Source: Cinclus cinclus (lineage: Eukaryota > Chordata > Aves > Passeriformes > Cinclidae). From it: a stretch of DNA of 64,000 nt. This document shows, piece by piece, positions 34,441 to 46,909 of the stretch (position 1 is the stretch's first letter; each line of letters opens with the position of its first letter). The translations under genes and the position numbers were made by a program. The stretch lies in contig NC_085073.1 in the NCBI RefSeq assembly GCF_963662255.1, positions 2,604,001 through 2,668,000 of the forward strand. The letters are read 5' to 3'. The notes under the pieces are model-generated. The model ran no database searches. It was not told where the DNA came from and worked only from the letters and a program-made list of their open reading frames with translations.

Positions 34441-37156
34441 TTATCATCCCATGGTCCCCAGGACACCTGATAGTGCCGAAGATTCAGCCAGTGTCACACA
34501 GCCTCGGTATCCAGGAGCATTAAGCCAGAGACTTTTGCTCATTAGTGTAATTAATGTCAGATTTGCCAGACAGCTGAGCTTCCAGCTGACCTTTAGTTAT
34601 TGAAATATGAACAACAAAAATGACACATTACCACTGGGAGGTGTCACAGGCTGCTCATTTGAAATCTTCTCTCAGTGATAGGCCCCCCATGAGCTTCTTT
34701 CTGCAAAAGTAAATGGGAAAATTTGGAAAATGCTCAAGGAAGGAAGAAAAATTCAACTCCACAGCAGCACAGCAGGGACACAGGATCTCCCAGCTTTGGG
34801 GGCACAGCCAGAAATGATCCCAGCGAGAGAAATGGAGGGAGAAATGAAGCAGAGATGTCAAAAATTAAACAGAGGAAAGAAGATCTGCTTCTTAGGAGTC
34901 TTGGGAAAGTCACTGAGGTGGAGACAGCGGAGCCAGGACTGAGGCAGCAGGGACAGGGCCCCAGGCCATGGAGTGATCCCTGTTCAGAGACAGCTCTGCC
35001 CAGCATGAACTCAGGGGCAGCAACAGCCTGAGCCAGAGAGAACCTCGGGGCATGGAAAAAAACCCCAAAATGTCGGCAGCATTGTCTGGTGCTGCATGAG
35101 CCTGATCCAACAGATCACAGCCCCATTTATCACTGCAACAGCAACAACTTGGACCTGGATTTCCAGAGGTTTTCAGATATTGGTGCAGGCGGAGCAAGGC
35201 AGGGGAAGGCAGTGGTGCCAAATCCCATTGGGACGCTCCTGATGGGAATTGCTTTGCCACAAGGCTGGTGCTTGATGTAAAAGTGACCCTGAAGGTAAGA
35301 AGAGAAACCAGTTCCTGAAATGTGGAAGGTCCAACTTCCACAATAACTCCTGGAATGACTTCCAGAGCACTGGGCATGGCTGGAAGGGATGTTGGCATCA
35401 GCCACTGCACTTCCCTGGGAGCAGCCCAAGGCTCCTACTCCTCATCAGGCTCAGGAATAAGGACTAATAAAGGCAGGATTATTTTCCCCCTCCATTAGCC
35501 ACACTTGGTTAATATTCCTGCTTATGGAAAAAGGTCACAGTTTCTCTCTCATTTATGTCACTTCACATTTACAATTGCAGGGTGCTGCTCCTTTTCCATC
35601 TCTAATTAGTGTTCAATTATGGAGGCCCTGCCCCAGCCCAGCACCAGGCACAACTCCTGGGCTACGCTGCCTCTCCAGGGTCTCCCTGTGGAAAACTGAC
35701 CCAAGAAGAAGGCTCTTTTTCCTCTGGCAGCACGGCAGGAACCAGATGGGCTTCCCTTCAAATGAGATTTAAATGGAAAAACACAAAATAGCTCCTTGTG
35801 CCAATATTGAAGGGTTGGTGACCAGCTGTCCTGAGCACGGGGAAGGTCAGCCTGGGTGACTCTGGAAAAAGAGTCCAGAAGCACCAAGCACCCTCATGGT
35901 TTGCTCCTCTGGCTGCACCACTGAGAAGGGGCTGGAAATTATTCCTTCCATTTTTCCTGGGGGAAACAAACCTGCTCACCTAAGGTGAGGTATTCCACCC
36001 TGGAGATGTGGAGATGTGAGAGTTTGGATGCTCAGGGAGAGCCCCTTCAGCTTCCCTTCCCAGCAAACCTCTGCTGCTGCTGCTGCTGCCCTGTGAGGAG
36101 CATCGTGAGGACTGTGCTCAGGAGACTTCAGAAGATGGAAAAGAGCCTTCCCAAGCCTGCCTAAATCCCCCTCAGTCCATGCTCCATCCCCACTGGTGGC
36201 ACCCAGCCCAGCAGCTCCATGTCACAGCCATGGCTGCAGCCAGGGGAGCTGATCCCACAGAGCAGCCATCAATCCCCTCCTGGCCATTTCGTCTACAGAC
36301 CAACCCCCTCGTCCTCTTGGACTGAAACAGTGGCCATACTGAGCAGGAAAAGCAATCAAAGCCTTGTGGGAGCTTTCTGGAGATGCTGAGGATGGGAATT
36401 GAGATGGAGATCAGATGCATCCTCCTGCTGTTTCTGCTCCTTCTTCCCTCCTGTGCCTGCTAGGATTTGCTGTGTGAAACAGCCACGATGTCCCACACTC
36501 CCAGCTCTGAAGCCAGCAGGGGCTTCACCACCTCCCTGGCAGGAGCAGAACTGTCCCCACCACCAAACTCGCCCCAGTTCCCACACAACTCTCTGGGAAC
36601 ATCAGGGTCCTGTGCTGTGACAGGGACAGAGCTTGGCCTCAAACACACCCAGGGCAACAAGAGGCAGAAAGGGACAATATTTGGTTTAAATTTTTCCTGA
36701 ATTACCTTCCCACTGAATATTTTCTCTTCTCCTTTCCAAGAACTTGCTTTATTTCTCCCTGTCTCCCTCTAGCAACGGTATCTGGGAGAAACAATGAATT
36801 TTTAATAGGAGGGGGCGGTGGGAAGAGGCAGACCCTGAGGCTAGAAGAGAAAACATTGATCTGTTAAATCACCCCCATCAGCAGGAAACCACACTTAAGG
36901 GAGAGGGAGCCACGTGAGGACCACACAGCAGGGTCGTGGTCCTCCCTTTTCTCTGAACCCAGCAGATGCTCTGCAAGTCCCAGCCAGGGTGAATCCAGCT
37001 CAGAGGAGACCTCCCAGCCACTCCCCACACCCCATGACTGATGTGGGGCTGGGGGCGCAGGACCCCCAAACAGCCCCTTGCCCAGGGAGGGGAACCCTCC
37101 AGCTCTCCTGCCCCACAGCACAGGGCAGGGGGTGTTCCTCTGCAGCACCTTCCCTG
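34441..37156. other. inferred LINGO3 intron, no gene
   Basis: No exon recognised. It includes a (CTG)6 run at 36071-36088 and two AT-rich motif-dense blocks (34490-34640 and 35460-35620). Confidence 0.35.
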
Positions 37157-37351
37157 GGAGGGTGGGCAGCCCTGGCACAGGGTGCCCAGAGCAGCTGTGG
37201 CTGCCCCTGGATCCCTGGCAGTGTCCCAGGCCAGGTTGGACATTGGGGTTTGGAGCACCCTGGGATAATGGGAGGTGTCCCTGCTATGGCAAGGGTGGGA
37301 CTGGATGAGTTTTAAGGTCCCTTCCAACCCAAACCATTGGGGATTCCATGA
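37157..37351 (+). mobile_element. CR1 LINE fragment, 3' end (type B)
   Basis: Sense copy from 'GAGGGTGGGCAGCCCTGGCA' to 'CCCTTCCAACCCAAACCATT'. Both this copy and the one at 15.2 kb carry the 'GGATCC' stretch next to CAGTG. Confidence 0.85.
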
Positions 37352-37359
37352 CCCCAAAG

Positions 37360-40300
37360 CTGAGCTGTACCCACCTCCTGCTCCCCACTCTGCTCTGCAG
37401 GGCCAGGGCTCATCCCCAGGAGCTGAGGATGCCCAGCTCCCCTCCCTCAGTGCCTGGCCCCGTGTCCCCATCACAGCCTGAGCCTAAATATAGTCCCTGG
37501 TTCTCTTTTCTTGTAGACACAACCGGTGCTCTGAGTCAAAGTCCTTTCCCATGAACTCACTGTTGCTTAATAAAGCACAAACCCTCGGAGACCTTGATGC
37601 TGAGATCTGTCATTTTAATTCCCAGTAACACTTGTTCCTCTCCACTCCAGTATGTGGCCGCTGCTATTTTGGTTGGCACATTGGGAGCTGAACAAGGAGC
37701 CCTGGCGCTCCAGATCTGAGCCAGGCAGAGCTGGGATAGCTTTGAAAACCAAACCCTCCTGATGGATGGGGCTGCAAGTGGCAACCGAGCTTGTGGTGGC
37801 ATGAAAAATTCAGGGAGAGGAAGGCAGGGAAGCAAGGAAGAGCTGGGCTGAGGCAGAGGAAGGAGGAGAGCATGCTCAGAGAGATGGATCCTGCCTCTGC
37901 TGCTGGGCTGGAACCAGCCTTGGGGTGCCCACGAGGATGCCAGGGCACCACAGCAGCCTGGGAATCACAGTGCAGACCCTCCGTGCTTTGTTTTTAACCC
38001 ATCCCTGGTAAAGCCGCTTCTGTTTGCCCAAATTCTCCATCCGAATCTCTGCTGTTTGGTTGTTCTGGGGTGAATTTGGTGCTGTCCTCAGCTTGTCCAT
38101 TTTACATGGCAAAGAGGGAATGGCAGCCCCTGCCCAGGCCTGGGGTGGGCTCTGCTCTCCCACCACCAGGGCTATTTTATCACTTTGCCATTCCCATCCT
38201 GCCCAGCCTCAGCCCCCACCTCGGACACCTCACAGACCTGAGACACCTGCGGGGTTCCAGCTCCAGCCCCAAAACACCACAGCTTCAATGGGATCCGAAG
38301 GAGAATCCAGCACATTCCATTGCCAGTGGCTGAGCAAGGCTCTGGCCCAGCCTGTCCCACTCCTGCATCCCTGAACCCACAACCCCTGAGCCAAACCCTG
38401 TGGAAGCAGCTGCTTTGTCTTTGAAGGTAAACCCTACAGAAACCTCACAAACAGAAGAGTCAACCGAGAGTGCCCAAAGCCCAAACCATTTCCTTTCCAC
38501 AGCCACTGTGGCTCTCACAGCATTTCCAAGCGTTCTCTGGGATTTATTGCTTTTCATCTCCTCTCACATCTCTGCTCTGAACGTTTCTGCCCACGCCTGT
38601 TTGTTTCAGGGCTTTTCCAGGACTCAGAGAGTGAGCCTTTGGGTTCAGACAGCACCTTCCACCCTCCCAGCAGCCCCATGGAGCGGAGTCATGGTGCAGG
38701 ATACTCCGTGATGCTCCCTCTGCCTGCTCCCATCACCGCTCCACAGCCACACGCAGGCAGCAGGAGTTTGGCTGTGCCACCCTCCAAAGCCAGGCCTCCA
38801 GACCTCAACCTGTACAGCCAGGGAAACTGAGGCACGGGATGCACACAGAAGTATTTTGGAGCCTCGTGGTGAATCAGTGTCACTGGGGACAAGCCCAGGG
38901 GTGGCCTCACTTGGCTCCCACTTCCTTCCCTTGGAGCTGTGGGACTGGGGACGTGGGGAGATGTTGCTGGTGACAGGTGTCCCACCCGGGCTGCCCACAC
39001 TCACCAGCGGCACGGGAATCGCCACCGCCCACGCACAGCGCGCCCGGCCACGTGCTTCACATTCCCAATGTTATTCCCAGGGCTTCCAACACCTCCCTCC
39101 CATCCCGGGGATGTGAACGCAGCAGCGCTGTGGCTCTGAGCTTCTGGAGCAGCCCGACTCCTCCTGCCTTATGGCAGCTCCAGTTCCTCATGGAGTGAAG
39201 AGGAGCCACCTGCTCCCTGCTGGGATATTGGGAGGGGGGGATCAGGAATGATCCGACAGCCAGGAGTTGGGAAAAATCCATCCCAAACACATGAATTGAA
39301 ACCTGAGGTACTGAGTCTGTCTGTGCCGCTGGGCTGTGAGTCCAGTGCTTAATTTGGGCCCAAGATGGAAGAGCAGGGATTAGGTTTGGGCCTTGGAGCC
39401 AGGGATGAGTTCTCTGGTGAGGCAGAATTAGCAAAGCTAATAAAAGCAGACATTCCTGAGCTCTAAACATTACAAAACAGGAAAAAAACCCCCGGCCCTG
39501 CTATCTTCAGCTGGAGATCAGCAAAAGCACATCCCTCCAGAAAGGCTGAGCCTGGCAGGACCTGGCTGTGTCAGGGTTGTGCCCCAGTTCTGCCCAGCAC
39601 ACCAGCACAACCACGTCCCACCCTCCTGGATGGGAGAAACACAACCCAGCCCCTGTTCCTCCTGTCCTCCTGCTCCCTCCTCCAACAGGGCAGGATAAAA
39701 GCAAAATCTACTGATTTTGTAGCCAACTCTTTCCTGAAGCTGCTTTTCCTCCTGCTCCCTGCTCTCGGGATGCTCCTCCAGCTGTTTTGCAGGCTGTGCA
39801 TTGGAAACCATCTTCCCCCAAGATCAGCCCACAACCCAAGCATTTTGGGAAAGGCTGCAAACACCCAAGTGGGGTTTTTCCAATGTAAAAACCGTAAGAA
39901 ATCTTGGGTGGACCAAAAATCACCTCTCCGAGCTGACCAAAACTCAGCTGGCTCCAACAGTCCTCCAGGAGCAAGAGGCAGCAGCTCTGCTGCTTCCCCT
40001 CCACGAGTGCTACAGAACCATCAGTGATAAAAACATCAGTGCAAAATTAAAAGAGATCAACCGCAACTGGCAGCTCCCCAGCTCACCTTCAATTATTCTC
40101 CCATTTAAAGGATGTGCACCACATTCTCTGCTGTACCCCAGGGTGCCGGGATTTTATCCCATATCCATCCTGCAAGGGGTGATGGAGCTTTGGGGTGTAG
40201 AGCAACCCTAAGGGTCCTGCACTTCTCAAAGAGTTATTGCAGGGTTTAATACCTGCATTTTTAATTTTAACCCACACACAACCATATCATTGCTGGGCAG

Positions 40301-40850
40301 CTCTGCTCTTGGAGGGCTTTTTGGTTTCAATGCCTCATATTTTGATTGAGAGGTTTGTAGGAACTTTCCCTGCCTGCAAGAGGCTTTTCCCACAATGACA
40401 CCCCTGCACTGGGGCTGGCACTGGGTTTTGGGGTCTCCATCCTGCAGGCTGCACATCCCCAGCCAGGGTGAGAGTGGGTAAGAGACTATCCACAAAACCA
40501 AGGAGCTCTGCTAGGCCCAGGCTGGTGTTCCCCAGGTTACCAAAGATCCCCAGCCCTGGTCACTTCCCGCACCAGCTGCTCGGGTTCCAATGCTCCTCAC
40601 TCCCAAGGGCTGGGTTTGTGCTCTGGGTGCTGCCAGGCTGCGGAGCCCGGCACGGCTCCACTCTCCATCTATTTCACAGGCACTCTGCCTTCTGCTGCCA
40701 TCCTCTCCCTTCCTGGTTGCTCTTTTCTCCTTCCCAAAAACCTCATCTCAGGGTAAGGCTGGGCAGAAACAGGAAAAGCAACCGCTCCTCTGCAACTGCT
40801 GCCTGTGCGAACGCCGCGGGAATTGGAGCACCTTTTGTCAGGTTTTAGCT
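37360..40850. other. inferred LINGO3 intron, no gene
   Basis: I see no exon, RNA gene or repeat that I can support in this stretch. Confidence 0.35.
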
Positions 40851-40852
40851 CA

Positions 40853-40873
40853 AATCCACTTCGCAAGTGGATT
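40853..40873. promoter_or_regulatory. perfect inverted repeat with paired NK2-type sites
   Basis: AATCCACTT-CGC-AAGTGGATT is a 9-base perfect palindrome around a 3-base centre. Each arm holds the NK2-homeodomain consensus CCACTT/AAGTGG. It lies about 750 bases from the CpG island. Motif-based inference only. Confidence 0.35.
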
Positions 40874-41039
40874 AAGGAACTGGCACAAAAGTACTCTGGA
40901 GGGAGAGTGGGAAGAGGCAAAGGCTGCTATTCCAGCACGGCAGTAGGAGCCAGGAATGCTGTGCTTGCTGCCTGCTCCATTTCCCCGAGAAACACAACCC
41001 GGTAACATCTGCGGCGAAACCAACCCTCGGAATTTTCGA

Positions 41040-41930
41040 CAGGAGAATCCGCCTAAAATCCGGGATGCTCGGGGAAGAGGCAGGAAGGGCCCTGGAGTGG
41101 CGAGGAGTGAGGACCTGCAGCAGCGCCCGGGGGGAAACACGAAGGATAGGAGACGGGGAAAGCTTTCCCGACTGCCGGCGATGCTCGGACCCGCTCGGCT
41201 GTGCCGGGGAAAGGGGCAGCGAGCGGCGGCCCCAGCCCTAAGGGCGGGGGGGGGGGGGGGGGGGGCACTGCGGGTACCGGACCCCGGGAGCGCCGGGGAT
41301 GGAGCGGGGCAGGGGCGGGCTGGGCTGGACACCACCGGCACCCCCGGCGCGACCCTGCCCGGGAGCACCGGCACCGCCCGCCGTGCCGAGCCCCCTCCCC
41401 GGGGGCTGCCAAGGGGCCTGGCGGCCGCGGGCAGTGGGCGCAGCCGGGCAACCCTCGCCGAGCCGCCGGCGGGGAGGCGAAGGAGGGAGGGATGGAGGGA
41501 GGGATGGAGGGAGGCTGCGAGTCCCTCGGGGCGGCGGGGCCTCGGCGGCCGCCCCCCGGCGCCACGTGTACGGCCCGGCACGACCCCCCCCCGGCCCCGG
41601 GACCCCGCACTCACCGCTCGGCTGCCGCTGCGGGGCTGCCCATATTGCGGCGGCGGCGGCGGCGCGGGCAGAGCCGCAGCCCCGGGGGCGGCGCGGCGGC
41701 GGCTCCGGACGGACCCCGGCCCGGCCCCGGCCCGTCCCCGGGGGCGGCGCGGCGGCGGCAGCGCCTCTCCAGCCGCGTCGGGCCGAGCGCGGAGCCGCCC
41801 CCCGCGCCCCCCGCCCGGCCGGGGGAGGGACGGGGCCGGGGGAGATGCGCGGCCCCGGGCGGAGAACGGGCGCAGCCCCGGAGGAACGCAGGGAAGGGTA
41901 CGGGGGTCTCCTCCCCGTGCAGCCGTGAGC
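41040..41930 (-). promoter_or_regulatory. LINGO3: CpG island, probable LINGO3 promoter
   Basis: The strongest CpG island in the window, roughly 890 bases with very dense CG and GC boxes, and a run of 20 G at 41246-41265. No plus-strand coding exon leads out of it convincingly, while the minus strand carries a strong donor (see next entry). The nearest minus-strand gene lacking a first exon is LINGO3, about 20.6 kb away. The long open frames through the island (up to 525 codons) are a by-product of GC richness. Confidence 0.55.
41615..41660 (-). other. LINGO3: putative LINGO3 first exon (3' part) with upstream ORF
   Basis: On the minus strand the sequence ...GCAGCGGCAGCCGAGCG is followed by GTGAGTGC, a near-perfect donor at 41614-41609. 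If spliced directly to the LINGO3 acceptor at 20978, an ATG at 41643 would open a 16-codon upstream ORF (MGSPAAAAERHMAEGQ) whose TGA (20959-20957) lies 11 bases before the LINGO3 ATG. The 5' limit of the exon is unknown, and extra untranslated exons could intervene. Confidence 0.35.
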
Positions 41931-41934
41931 AAAG

Positions 41935-44300
41935 GGGAGGGGGTCCCCCTGGCAGCCTGGGGTTCCAAAGGCTCGGAGTGCCCTCCCTGAGGTCCCCGGT
42001 TCCATGCCAGCACCATGGGGTACCCCCGACCACCGTGCCTGGGGAGCCCACCCCCAGTCCTCCAACCCGGAACCCCCACACCGCCCTGCCTGGGCTCCCT
42101 CCGTGCCAGCACCCGCAGGTACCCACCTGCCACCCTGCCTGCCCCAGGACAGGGTCTGGGGGGACCTCGCCATGAGCTGCCCTCTGCTCTGAAGCTGGAG
42201 GTGCTTGTGGATGAAGACAGCCATTTCCCCTCCATCCCATGGGGAACTGAGGCAATCGGGGCACAAACAGAGCCATGAATGCAGGAGTGAGCGCAGCCCC
42301 CAGCCCAACCAGGGCTCCTGTGTTTGTGCCCCCGCACTGGGCTCCACTGTCCCTTGCAGCAGTGCCAGGGAGATGCCAGGCTCACAGGAAAATGACCTGG
42401 AGCCCCCCAGCAGCACCCCCATCCCACATGGGGCTAGCACTCACCATTGCCCATTCCTCCTTGGAGTTCTCCTCTTGCTCCTATTGGCTCCTGCCCAAGC
42501 CTCCTGAACTGTGGTGATTTGGTTAATTGGGCTTTGAGGATGGCAGAGGCCAATTCCCTCCTTGGCTCTGACTTGCAGGGTGGAATTGTTGCTCGTCTCC
42601 ATTCATCACTGGCCAGTTCAGGCTGGTCTTAGCCTTGCTGGTCCCTGGCCTCAGGGGCTGTGGGCAGCGGATGCAGAGTGTCCTGTGCCCTTGATGCGCT
42701 GTGTGCCAGCTGACCAAGCACCACCTGAGCCATTCGGTGACATTTGCTGCGTCTGACAGCGCTTTTCAAGCAGGGTTTGGCAGCATCTTCTTCACAGCTG
42801 AGGAAACGGAGGGCAGAACTCAGGGGGAAGGAACGGGGCTCAGCACTGAACACCGGGTGGGTCCGATGCCGTGGCTTCGCCTGGACTGGCTTCGTTTGTG
42901 CAGGATTTTATCAGAAGAAATGCCAACAGCTCTCCCAGCCTTGTCGGTTCCACTCCCAACAGCCATCCCTTGCTGCAGCCCAGCGCTTCTGCTGATGGAG
43001 GTTCCTGGTGCCTCCTGCTGCTCGCTTGCTCCGGGATGTGGATTTATAATTTCATTGCAGGCACACGCAGCTCGGGCTTTCCCATTTGAGCTTCATCCCC
43101 AGCCTCAGCCCTGGATCTGCGGTTAAAATCAGGAGATTTTTGTAGCTGGGAAAGAATTTCACTGCTGTTTTAAATAATATCAATTTATCTGCTTAGGAAA
43201 AGATGAAAAATCCAGGCATGAAAATTGCGGCTGGTTTAGTTGGCGATGGATTTTGAAGAGGCTGGTGTGGGGGGAAGGGTGTGCTGGAGCAATCCATGTC
43301 TCATTTCCATTCCCCAGGATGGAAAGGTGATTTTGGCTAATTTGAACACAGTCATTAAGCTGCTGTATCAAAAGCACAAAGTCAATTAAGCAGCGTCACC
43401 CCCGCCCTGGCTCCACAGGCTGCGCTGTTTTAATCAGGGATGGGGGGAATTGCTGCTGTTTCCACACAGCTCCCAATCCCAGTGCTGGGAGTCAAGGGCT
43501 GAGCTGATTTTGCCTGATGGAATATGTTCTCCTGCCTGCTGGCCAGGGTCAGAGGTGATTTTGGGGGAGCAGACTTCTGACAAATGCACTGGGGGACTGC
43601 GGGAGCCCCAGGTTGGAGGGAGCTGCTTTGTCCTTGTCCCCTCTCCAAGCATCTCACCAGAAAATCAAGTTATTTCTGTCTTACCATGTCCCCCTCATGC
43701 CATTATTTTATTTTGGGGGAAACCAAGGCCCAGCACAGGAACAGGCAGGTTGTGATTCAAGCCTGTGCAGTGGGTTTTGGCTCATCCCTGCTCCCCCTCT
43801 GAGCTTTCTCTCCCACTCATTAACTCCAGTGCCCTTCTGGCATCACTTTGGGCTTTGAGGAAAGAACAGAACAAAGCTGTGGAGGAAAAGCACCAGGCTG
43901 AGGTGACCAGTTCTGCTTCCCCAAGCCACAGTCTGACACTGGACATTGGAGAATCCCACAGGGCCCTTGGTCTTGTGCTCCAATTAATTCAAATTGGTTT
44001 CAATATGAGCATAAATCCAAAGGGATCTTAGGCCAGGAGCCAGGGACAGGCTGGGGAGGAGGTCCCTGCTAGGGGCTGTGGCATTTGGGGTGCAGAGAGG
44101 GGACCTGGTCCCCCCCTTAGGGGGCTTTGCCTCCACCTGTCCCCTCCATCCCAAGATCTTGGCCCTAAACAAAAGTAATGCCCCCACAAGTGAGAATGGG
44201 GACATGTAAACCACCAAAAACCTCCAAAATCTTGCTGAGCATTGGGATTGGGATGAAATGGAGCCACTTGGGTGCCACCTGTACCCTGGGAACACAAACG
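41935..44300. other. upstream of the CpG island, no gene
   Basis: No supported exon. The section 43030-43440 is AT-rich with TTTAAATAATATCAATTTAT and GTCATTAAGC/TCAATTAAGC boxes and may be regulatory. Confidence 0.3.
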
Positions 44301-44302
44301 TC

Positions 44303-44365
44303 ATGGAATCATAGAATCATCTCAGTGGGAAGTGACCTTCAGGACCACCCAGTCCAGCTGTCCCC
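44303..44365 (-). mobile_element. short CR1 terminus
   Basis: 'CATGGAATCATAGAATCATC' followed by 'CAGGACCACCCAGTCCAGC' is the antisense image of a CR1 3' end; only about 60 bases survive. Confidence 0.7.
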
Positions 44366-44369
44366 AGTT

Positions 44370-46455
44370 TGGGGGGACACACAGAAGTGGCAGGACCCTG
44401 AGGCTGTCAGGGCCCGTGCTTCAGGGAAAGTCCTTGCCTTTGGAGATGCTGTTCCAAGCAAGCCAGCACTGGGAGTGCCTTGACAAGTTTTGTTGCTTTC
44501 TGGGGCATTTTCACACAGATTCAGCAAAATGATTTAGGGGAAGAAAAAAAAAAAAGAAGTGTGAGAGAAATAAAAAAATCGCAGCTGCTCTGGCACACAC
44601 TCAAAATCCCAAAGAGTTTTTGACTGAAACGTGCCAAGGCGAAAAAATAATTCCAACAAAGTGAGAAGTAAAGTCCCTTTTGCCCCCAATTTGCCCTCTG
44701 TGGTAAAGTGAGGGATCTTTCCCTGCTGATGCCAGGATCCAGAGACTCTCCCTGCCTACAGGGTCACTGCCTGCTCCTGCTGCTGGCCATGATGGTCCCC
44801 TGCCAGCCCGAATGCAGCATTCCAGCGCTGCCAGCTCCAGTGGCAGCCCAGGAGGTTTTTGTCCCCATTCAGGATGCAGCAGTGAGAGCCATATGATGAG
44901 AGCAGGCTCCTGGTGCTCATTCATTTTGCCTAATGGGAACCTCGATGGGCTCCTCGAAGGAGCCGGCTGGATGCTCCCACTCCATGTGCTACTACAGAAT
45001 CTGGGTTTTGGGGAGCCCACCAGGAGACACTTTAGTGCTGGGCTGATGCCATGAGAGCTTGGGGATGCCAGGTAGCCAGTCCTGGCTTGGCAGTCCAGAC
45101 CCCCCAGCCCCAAATGCCCCTGAGCAGAGCCAGCCACACCACAGGGACTGGGACAGCACTGTCCCCAGGACTCACCCCCCAGGGCTAAGGGGTTTATTCT
45201 GTGCTGGCCAGAGGTTTTGCAGTGCCCCAAACATCACTGGAGGGTGACACTGCACAGCTGGAGGGCACCGTGTCCTAGGAACACTGCTCTGTGTTGTCCC
45301 CTCCATCCAGCCTGGAGCCACCCTCTCCCAGGGACCTGCCAAAGTGGGACCAGGAGTTCCTGTGGGTTCACTCTGGCCTGGTCACCCATCACACCCAAAA
45401 ATGCAGCTTCACATCAGGTTTGCATTCTGGAAGGACTCCAGCGTGGAAAGGGGGGTCACAGTCCCACTGTGGAGCCTGGGGGACACAGGGAGGAGTGGCT
45501 GCCACACCACGAGTGACAACCATGACCTGCTGTGCACTGATTTGGGGTTGTTCCCCTGCAAACCCTGTTGTTCCCCTTCCAGTGCCCCTGGTTCCCCTCC
45601 AAAGCCCATTTCCTCCATCTCTCTCTGCCCTGACCCCAATGTCTCTGTGTATCCACTTTAGATCTGTTCATTTTGAGCATGAAGCCCTGAGGGGGGACAG
45701 TCCCACCTCGTGTTCCCTGCCAGAGCCCCGGCGGGCAGCCCTGCTCTGCACAAACAGCCTGAGCCCGTGACTAAGCCCAGTTGCTTTTAATAAATATTTG
45801 GTAATAACAATGGAAGTTTCTTTGGCCAGGAACCTGCTGTTCTGAGCTATGCCCAGCAGAAGCACCATCAGGTGAAGGGTTTTCATCCAAACAGGAGGGA
45901 GAGGGACCTTTCCCCTCTCTCACTGCCTGGGCTTCCAGCAACAGCAGTGCTGAGATCCTCACCTTCCATTCCTCCCACAGCAACCCCTAAGTGAATCCTC
46001 ATGTCTGGGTCCAGGTGTCCCCTTTGGTACTGAAGTCAGCCCAAGGTGACAAACTCCACCAAAAGAGGATTTCCTCCCTTTTTAAAGGGCCAGTTTTGCC
46101 GAACCACTCAGCCCCAGCCAGCTTCAGCAGGAGCTTTGCAGGCTCAGCAGCCCTCAAACCCAGCCTAACACTTCCCTCCTCAGAGAAGGATAAACCAAAT
46201 AATCTCTGGTTTTCCAGCACTGGCTGCATTTCTCCTGCTGCATGACTTAGGCCACCCCAGGTCCCATTTGCAAGGGCCATCCCTTCTTTGCTGGGCATCA
46301 AGGGGGCTTGCACAGCATCCAGATCCCTCCTCTGCCCGTGGTCATGGAGCTGGGCATTGCCAGGCACAGAGCTCGTGTCACCCTCCAGGGCTGCCCAGCT
46401 CCACACAGCCCAAGGCTGAGGGCTGATTGCTCACATAAGAAAGAAACTGAGCCAT
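44370..46455. other. intergenic, no gene recognised
   Basis: Nothing supportable; a short A-run sits at 44544-44554. Confidence 0.35.
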
Positions 46456-46906
46456 TAGAGGGTGTCCAAAGGAGGGCGAGAATGATGAGGAAGGGCTTGA
46501 GGGGAAGCCATGTGAGGAGCAGCTGAGGGCACTTGGCTCGTTCAGCTGGAGCAGAGGAGACTGAGGGGAGACTCCTCGGGGGCTGCAGCTCCTCCCGAGG
46601 GGAGGCAGAGGGGCAGGGGCTGAGCTCTGCTCTGGGACAGGGACAGGAGCCCAGCAAGGGCTGGAGCTGTGTCAGGGCTTGGGCTGGAGCTCAGGGAAAG
46701 GTTCTTCTTTCCCCCGAGGGTGCTGGGCACTGCCCAGGCTCCCCAGGGAATGGTCCCGGCCCCAAGGCTGCCAGAGCTCCAGGAGCGTTTGGACACCGCT
46801 CTCAGGGATGCTCAGGGTGGGATTGTTGGGGTGTCTGGGCAGGGACAGGGGCTGCGCTGATGATCCCTGAGGGTCCCTTCCCAACTCATTCTGTGATTCT
46901 GTGATT
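46456..46906 (+). mobile_element. CR1 LINE fragment, 3' end (type A), left arm of inverted pair
   Basis: Almost base-identical to the 325-768 copy from 'GAGGAGCAGCTGAGGGCACT' onward. It ends 'CATTCTGTGATTCTGTGAT', showing two tandem copies of the ATTCTGTG octamer typical of the CR1 terminus. Confidence 0.9.
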
Positions 46907-46909
46907 TGT

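Noticed and set aside
40850..42440. 525- and 400-codon minus-strand and 344-codon plus-strand open frames over the CpG island
   Set aside because: Stop codons are rare in such GC-rich DNA; translations are P/G/R/A-rich, differ in every frame and match no family.
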